Below, one piece after another: positions 59,062 to 64,000 of a stretch of 64,000 bases of DNA. The stretch's first letter is position 1. Every line of letters begins with the position of its first letter. The DNA lies in assembly GCF_016756495.1 (NCBI RefSeq), contig NZ_AP023243.1, positions 3,290,501-3,354,500 on the forward strand, given 5' to 3'. The notes under the pieces were generated by a model that saw only the letters and a program-made list of their open reading frames with translations, made no database searches and had not been told where the DNA came from. The DNA comes from Mesorhizobium sp. 113-3-3 (lineage in GTDB: Bacteria; Pseudomonadota; Alphaproteobacteria; Rhizobiales; Rhizobiaceae). The position numbers were made by a program, and so were the translations under genes.

Positions 59062-60747
59062 ATGACCATCAATCTGCAGAAGCCGGACATCACCGAGCTT
59101 AAGCCGCGCATCACCGTGTTCGGTGTCGGCGGCGGCGGCGGCAATGCCGTGAACAACATGATCACCGCGGGCTTGCGCGGCGTCGAGTTCGTCGTGGCCA
59201 ACACCGACGCGCAGGCGCTGACCATGTCGAAGGCCGACCGGCTGATCCAGCTCGGCGCGCATGTCACCGAAGGCCTCGGCGCCGGCTCGCAGCCGGAAGT
59301 CGGCCGTGCGGCGGCGGAAGAGTGCATCGACGAGATCATCGACCACCTGTCCAACACCCATATGTGCTTCGTCACCGCCGGCATGGGCGGCGGCACCGGC
59401 ACCGGTGCTGCTCCGGTCGTTGCCCGCGCCGCGCGCGAGAAGGGCATCCTCACCGTCGGCGTCGTCACCAAGCCGTTCCATTTCGAAGGCGCGCGGCGCA
59501 TGAAGACGGCGGACCTCGGCATCGAGGAACTGCAGAAATGCGTCGACACCCTGATCGTCATCCCCAACCAGAACCTGTTCCGGCTGGCCAATGACAAGAC
59601 CACTTTCGCCGACGCCTTCGCCATGGCCGACCAGGTGCTCTATTCCGGTGTCGCCTGCATCACCGACCTGATGGTCAAGGAGGGCCTGATCAACCTCGAC
59701 TTCGCCGACGTGCGCTCGGTCATGCGCGAGATGGGCAAGGCGATGATGGGCACCGGCGAAGCTTCGGGCGAGGGCCGCGCGATGGCCGCCGCCGAGGCCG
59801 CGATCGCCAACCCGCTGCTCGACGAGACCTCGATGAAGGGCGCCAAGGGCCTGCTGATCTCGATCACCGGCGGCCGCGACCTGACGCTGTTCGAAGTCGA
59901 CGAAGCGGCGACCCGCATCCGCGAGGAAGTCGACCAGGACGCCAACATCATCCTGGGCGCCACCTTCGACGAGGAACTCGAAGGCGTCATCCGCGTCTCG
60001 GTGGTCGCCACCGGCATCGACAAGTCGGCGGCTGAAATCGCCGCGGCACCGATCTCGATCCGTACGGCGCCGCAGAAGCCGGCCGTCCGTCCGGCCGTGG
60101 CCGCCGTGGAAAGCCGCCCGGCGCCGGTCCAGCAGCCTGTCTACGAGCCGCGCGCCGCGGATCCGGTCGCCGAAGCCATCCAACTCGCTGAGGCAAACGC
60201 CGCCGCCATGGCGCAGGCCCGTCCGGCTCCTGTCGCCCATGCGGATGACTTCCGTCCGCAGAGCAAGATCTTCCAGGCGCCGCCGCAGCAGCCCCAGCCA
60301 ATGCCGCAGCCGGTCGTCCAGCAGATGCAGCCGGCTCCGCAGCCGCGCGAAATGCTGCGCGAGGTCCAGCAGCCGGTGGCGATGGCGCCGCAGCGCATGC
60401 CGCGCGTCGAGGACTTTCCGCCGGTGGTGAAGGCCGAGGTTGACGCCAAGAGCCGCCCGGTGGACCACGAGAACAACAGCGGGCCGATGGGCCTGTTGAA
60501 GCGCCTGACCAACGGCCTGACGCGCCGCGAAGAGGAGCCCGCAAGGCTGCAGCCGGCACAGCCGCGCGAGCCCAAGCTGCGCCAGGCTGCCCCCGAAGTG
60601 CGCCGTCTCGCCAGCCAGGACGCCCAGCTCTACGCGCCGCGCCGCGGCCAGCTGGACGACCAGGGCCGTCTGACGCCGCAGACCAGGGCGACTCAGGACG
60701 ACGATCAGCTGGAGATTCCGGCGTTCCTGCGCCGCCAGGCCAACTAA
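59062..60747 (+). CDS. ftsZ: Cell division GTPase FtsZ, long-linker type
   Basis: A 561-residue tubulin homologue: GTPase core 1-320 with [23 protein letters not shown] and tubulin signature GGGTGTG (109-115), and T7 loop [12 protein letters not shown] Pro/Gln/Ala-rich disordered linker (about 330-545, about 215 residues) is much longer than in E. coli, typical of Rhizobiales. C-terminal conserved peptide [16 protein letters not shown] binds FtsA and other partners. GGACGGAG upstream; a strong terminator follows, closing the cluster. Confidence 0.97.
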   Translation: MTINLQKPDITELKPRITVFGVGGGGGNAVNNMITAGLRGVEFVVANTDAQALTMSKADRLIQLGAHVTEGLGAGSQPEVGRAAAEECIDEIIDHLSNTHMCFVTAGMGGGTGTGAAPVVARAAREKGILTVGVVTKPFHFEGARRMKTADLGIEELQKCVDTLIVIPNQNLFRLANDKTTFADAFAMADQVLYSGVACITDLMVKEGLINLDFADVRSVMREMGKAMMGTGEASGEGRAMAAAEAAIANPLLDETSMKGAKGLLISITGGRDLTLFEVDEAATRIREEVDQDANIILGATFDEELEGVIRVSVVATGIDKSAAEIAAAPISIRTAPQKPAVRPAVAAVESRPAPVQQPVYEPRAADPVAEAIQLAEANAAAMAQARPAPVAHADDFRPQSKIFQAPPQQPQPMPQPVVQQMQPAPQPREMLREVQQPVAMAPQRMPRVEDFPPVVKAEVDAKSRPVDHENNSGPMGLLKRLTNGLTRREEEPARLQPAQPREPKLRQAAPEVRRLASQDAQLYAPRRGQLDDQGRLTPQTRATQDDDQLEIPAFLRRQAN

Positions 60748-60770
60748 GCGGTTAACGGACCGTAACAATT

Positions 60771-60810
60771 GTTAACAGGCAAGCAAGGAATTGCTTGCCT
60801 GTTAACGTTT
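60771..60810 (+). terminator. Strong Rho-independent terminator after ftsZ
   Basis: Perfect 16-bp stem gttaacaggcaagcaa / ttgcttgcctgttaac, loop ggaa, then gtttt. It starts 24 bp after the ftsZ stop, so the dcw transcript ends here and lpxC needs its own promoter in 60811-61026 (no clear boxes seen). Confidence 0.95.
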
Positions 60811-61026
60811 TAAGTGCTGCAGAATCAAATAGTTACGATATGGAGTTCGCTCCGGTCCGCGGTTACAAAGGGTAAGAATCCGTGATTTGGAGTCTCTCTG
60901 GCGGGACATTATCTTCGCTGCCTACCATAGTCGGTCTGCCGGGATTTCGGGGAAGTGGCCCTGCCTGCCGATTTAACAAGAGCCGCGCCCTCGGGCTGGA
61001 GAAGCGGACCTAGGCATATCGGGCTT

Positions 61027-61977
61027 ATGGGGATTGTCTTGCACGACTATCAGACGACAGTGAAGACGCGCGCGTCGCTTACGGGCACCGGCGTTCACAG
61101 CGGCAAAGAAGTTTCCGTCAGTTTCCTGCCCGCGGATGCCGACACCGGCATCGTGTTCCAGCTCATCAGTGGCGAAGGGCAGGGCCGCGAGTTCCGCGCC
61201 CTGTTTTCCGAGATCGGCGCCACCGATCTGTGCACCATGCTGGGCGATCCCTCGGGCGAGCACATCGCCACCGTCGAGCACATCATGGCCGCGTTGTTGG
61301 GTCTCGGCATCGACAATGTTCTCATCGAGATCGACGGCCACGAGGTTCCCATCCTCGACGGCAGTGCCATTGCCTTTGTGGAGGCCATCGACCAGGCGGG
61401 CATCGAGATGCTGCCGGTCAAGCGGCGCTATATCAGGGTCGTCAAGTCGGTTCGCATCGAGAACGGTGCTTCCTGGGCGGAGTTCAGGCCCTATGACGGC
61501 ACCCGCTTCGAGGTCGAGATCGATTTCGAAAGCCCGGCTATCGGCCGTCAGCTGTTTGCGTCGGACCTCAATGCCGACATTTTCCGCCGCGATATCGCGC
61601 GCGCCCGCACCTTCGGCTTCATGAAGGATGTCGAGCGGCTGTGGGCGGCCGGCTATGCGCTGGGATCGTCGCTGGAAAATTCGCTGGTGATCGGTGACGA
61701 CAACCGCGTCATCAACATGGGCGGCCTGCGCTACCCCAACGAATTCGTGCGCCACAAGACGCTCGACGCCATGGGCGATCTGGCTCTGGCCGGCGCTCGC
61801 TTCATCGGCTGTTTCCGCTCCTATCGCGGCGGCCACAGGCTGAACGCGGCGGCGCTGCGGCGCCTGCTGTCGGACCGCACGGCCTTCGAGATCGTCGAGA
61901 CGACACGCCGCGAGCGCGGCCGCGCGGCGGAGATGAGCGCCGTCAATGCGCCGCTCTACGCGCCCTGGATGATCTGA
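61027..61977 (+). CDS. lpxC: UDP-3-O-acyl-N-acetylglucosamine deacetylase LpxC
   Basis: A 316-residue zinc deacetylase of lipid A synthesis. Zinc ligands are His85 (TVEHIMAAL), His243 and Asp247 (RHKTLDAMGDL), with catalytic His270 (RGGH). GTGVHSGK near 20-27 and EIDGHEVPILDGSA are family marks. It is the committed step of lipid A synthesis. The start MGIVLHDYQTT at 61027 fits normal length; a GTG at 60955 would add 24 residues without homology. Confidence 0.95.
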   Translation: MGIVLHDYQTTVKTRASLTGTGVHSGKEVSVSFLPADADTGIVFQLISGEGQGREFRALFSEIGATDLCTMLGDPSGEHIATVEHIMAALLGLGIDNVLIEIDGHEVPILDGSAIAFVEAIDQAGIEMLPVKRRYIRVVKSVRIENGASWAEFRPYDGTRFEVEIDFESPAIGRQLFASDLNADIFRRDIARARTFGFMKDVERLWAAGYALGSSLENSLVIGDDNRVINMGGLRYPNEFVRHKTLDAMGDLALAGARFIGCFRSYRGGHRLNAAALRRLLSDRTAFEIVETTRRERGRAAEMSAVNAPLYAPWMI

Positions 61978-62241
61978 ACTCCGCAACGTTTTCGCACCTT
62001 GTGGCGGGATGCCAGGTGTTGCAGGAATGCATCATCGGTCGGCGAAATTACAGGGATGCTCCGGCGCCGTCGCGTCGCCACAAAAATGCGCCATTGGCCG
62101 GAGATAGCGTTGCCGGGCAAGGCGGTTATGGTTTATGGCTGCTGCCGTCGATTAGTGCATGTCGCTCAAAAGTGGGGACCAGTTTTGGGACAACAGCATG
62201 CAAGAGGCACTAAAATAACGCCGAAAGGGCGCAATCCAATC

Positions 62242-63111
62242 ATGTTCTTCAAGCGAGTCAGTCAATCGAAGGCGCCCCAGCGGTCTGTTCTCCTGGCGCT
62301 TTCGCTGGTTGTTCCATCGCTCTTTCTGTCGGCCTGCATGTCGTCGGAGAAAGACATCGACCTGTCGAAATATGTCGACCAGACCGAGCCGGCCGACGTT
62401 CTCTACAACCAGGGTCTCGCCAATTTGAATGCCGGCCGCCTGGACGAGGCGAGCAAGAAGTTCGACGCCGTCGACCGCCAGCACCCCTATTCGGAATGGG
62501 CCCGCAAATCGATGGTGATGGGCGCTTTCGCCGACTATCGAAAGGGCAGCTACGACGAGGCGATCTCGTCGGCCAAGCGCTATCTGGCGCTTTATCCGTC
62601 CACCGATGACGCGCCCTATGCGCAGTACATTATCGGCCTGAGCTACTATCGCCAGATCAAGGACGTGACGCAGGATCAGAAGGAAGCGCGCCAGACGCTG
62701 CAGACGATGCAGGATCTGGTCACGCGCTGGCCGACGTCGGAATATGTCGACGACGCCAAGGAGAAGATCCGCTTCGCCAACGACCAGCTCGCCGGCAAGG
62801 AAATGCAGATCGGCCGTTATTATCTGGAGCGTCGTGAATACATCGCCGCCGTCAAGCGCTTCCGCACCGTGGTGGAGAGCTATTCCAACACGCGTCACGT
62901 CGAGGAAGCGTTGGCTCGCCTCACCGAAAGCTACTACGCGATGGGGCTGACCTCGGAAGCCCAGACGGCCGCCGCGGTGCTCGGCACCAACTATCCCGAC
63001 AGCCCGTGGTACAAGGATTCCTACAAGCTCCTGCAGAGCAACGGGCTTTCGCCGCGCGAGAATGCAGGATCCTGGATATCCAAGGCTGGCAAGCTGATCA
63101 CCGGCGCCTGA
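62242..63111 (+). CDS. bamD: Outer membrane assembly lipoprotein BamD
   Basis: A 289-residue lipoprotein: lipobox LSAC (Cys about 31) and five TPR-like helix pairs ([73 protein letters not shown]). It is the essential BamA partner that inserts beta-barrel proteins. The 264-bp gap after lpxC has no gene; an open frame crossing it from 61999 has no homology. AAAGG lies before the ATG. Confidence 0.95.
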   Translation: MFFKRVSQSKAPQRSVLLALSLVVPSLFLSACMSSEKDIDLSKYVDQTEPADVLYNQGLANLNAGRLDEASKKFDAVDRQHPYSEWARKSMVMGAFADYRKGSYDEAISSAKRYLALYPSTDDAPYAQYIIGLSYYRQIKDVTQDQKEARQTLQTMQDLVTRWPTSEYVDDAKEKIRFANDQLAGKEMQIGRYYLERREYIAAVKRFRTVVESYSNTRHVEEALARLTESYYAMGLTSEAQTAAAVLGTNYPDSPWYKDSYKLLQSNGLSPRENAGSWISKAGKLITGA

Positions 63112-63233
63112 TCTTAGAGCCATCGGACCGAAGCGCGCGCACCGCTTTTTCGGATTGATCCGATGCTCAAACAAAAAGATAGTGCGGCACTGCGATTCCA
63201 ACTGGTCGCCTGCCGCTCTAGGTCCGGGTTCTG

Positions 63234-64000
63234 ATGCTTTCCAGACTGTCGATCCGCGATATCGTCCTGATCGAGAAGCTGGATATCGACTTCCAGCCGG
63301 GCCTTTCCGTGCTGACGGGTGAAACCGGCGCCGGCAAATCCATTCTGCTCGATGCCCTGTCGCTGGCGCTCGGCGCGCGCGGCGACGCCTCTCTGGTGCG
63401 CCATGGCGCGGCACAGGGCCAGGTCATTGCCGTGTTCGACGTGCCGCGCAACCATCCGGTGCGGGCGCTGCTTGTCGAAAACGCCATCGAGGACGATGGC
63501 GACATCATCCTGCGCCGCGTGCAGACGGCGGACGGCCGCACCCGCGTCTTCGTCAACGACCAGCCCTCCAGCGTGACCCTGATGCGCGATGTCGGGCGCG
63601 CGCTGGTCGAGATCCACGGCCAGCACGACGAGCGCGCCCTGGTCGATCCCGGCGCCCATCGCGACGTGCTCGATGCTTTCGGCGGCCATCTCGGCGCGGT
63701 TCGCTCGACCGGGGAGGCCTGGCGGCACTGGCGCGCCGGTGAGCAGGAGCTTACCCGCCACCGCGCCAAGGTGGCGGCCGCCGCGCGCGAGGCCGACTAT
63801 CTGCGCGCCGCGGTTGCGGAACTCACCAAGCTCGATCCGCAGCCCGGCGAGGAAACGGAACTTGCCGAACTGCGCGCGCATATGATGCGTGCCGAGAAGA
63901 TTGCGTCCGAAATCCATGACGCCCAGGATGTGCTGTCCGGCCCATCCTCGCCCTTGCCGCAGCTCGCCAGTCTGCTGAGACGGCTGCAGCGCAAGGCGAC
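63234..64000 (+). CDS. recN: DNA repair protein RecN (N-terminal part)
   Basis: The first 255 residues of an SMC-like ATPase; the frame runs off the right edge. MLSRLSIRDIVLIEKLDIDF, Walker A TGETGAGKSILLDAL (about 29-43), RRVQTADGRTRVFVNDQPSS and the Q-loop-type EIHGQHDERALV are RecN marks. A coiled coil begins after about residue 150. Acts in recombinational double-strand break repair. bamD-recN order is usual in Rhizobiales; ligA often follows. Confidence 0.94.
   Translation, partial: MLSRLSIRDIVLIEKLDIDFQPGLSVLTGETGAGKSILLDALSLALGARGDASLVRHGAAQGQVIAVFDVPRNHPVRALLVENAIEDDGDIILRRVQTADGRTRVFVNDQPSSVTLMRDVGRALVEIHGQHDERALVDPGAHRDVLDAFGGHLGAVRSTGEAWRHWRAGEQELTRHRAKVAAAAREADYLRAAVAELTKLDPQPGEETELAELRAHMMRAEKIASEIHDAQDVLSGPSSPLPQLASLLRRLQRKA

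Noticed and set aside
57706..60768. Minus-strand open frame of 1020 codons opposite ftsA-ftsZ
   Set aside because: Antisense to two unmistakable division genes; residue content (His/Arg/Asp-rich, no fold) is the usual shadow of high-GC codon bias.

Overview
The window reads as a chromosomal segment of a Rhizobiales alphaproteobacterium, most likely Mesorhizobium or a close relative. The grounds are high GC, a complete alphaproteobacterial division/cell-wall (dcw) cluster ending in a long-linker ftsZ followed by lpxC, bamD and recN, a btaA-btaB betaine-lipid pair, and several RIME-like intergenic palindromic elements. I saw no insertion sequence, prophage, CRISPR array or tRNA. Species is inference from gene content, not from a search.

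Region 1-41 kb is a mosaic of short operons. 1-2.7 kb: a thiamine-diphosphate enzyme (cut by the window edge) with a family III CoA-transferase, then an alpha/beta hydrolase. 2.9-9 kb: secreted RNase T2, a membrane protein, a membrane GGDEF protein, the ABC-F protein EttA, trans-aconitate methyltransferase and a small exported protein. 9-17 kb: a FabH-like ketosynthase, GFA and isoprenylcysteine-methyltransferase-like proteins, a VOC gene that looks frameshifted, tautomerase/TetR/MOSC, an SDR oxidoreductase, and a fold-type IV aminotransferase that resembles (R)-selective amine transaminases. 17-20 kb: DUF2293-like and TrmO genes, then a SahR-like ArsR-methyltransferase regulator and metF behind a perfect 16-bp palindrome. 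20-28 kb: an unlisted 28-codon membrane ORF, a DMT exporter, ornithine/lysine decarboxylase, MltB-like transglycosylase, a methyltransferase, a GH25 lysozyme lipoprotein and a serine hydrolase. 28-36 kb: btaBA with a textbook Pho box, an O-acyltransferase with SGNH tail, and a fused HyuA-HyuB oxoprolinase-type protein whose frame has absorbed a palindromic repeat. 36-41 kb: small lipoprotein, TerB/J-domain protein, AmpD-like amidase, SLT transglycosylase, RNase P RNA, an orphan ParD-type antitoxin, a RIME-like element and a cystathionine gamma-lyase-type enzyme.

Region 41.3-63 kb is the dcw cluster: mraZ, rsmH, ftsL, ftsI, murE, murF, mraY, murD, ftsW, murG, murC, murB, then a 471-bp interruption, ddl, ftsQ, ftsA, ftsZ, a strong terminator, lpxC, bamD and recN (cut by the right edge). 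Most junctions are ATGA-type overlaps, so translation is coupled. Together they make UDP-MurNAc-pentapeptide, lipid I and lipid II, and assemble the septal machine. MraZ boxes (three TGGGN repeats at 10-bp period) lie 186 bp before mraZ.

Most novel-looking items: the 28-codon ORF, repeats captured inside coding sequence (hyuAB and btaB), the 471-bp island splitting the dcw cluster, and three readable regulatory sites (Pho box, SahR-type palindrome, MraZ boxes). Nothing in the window looks like a wholly new defence or mobile system.
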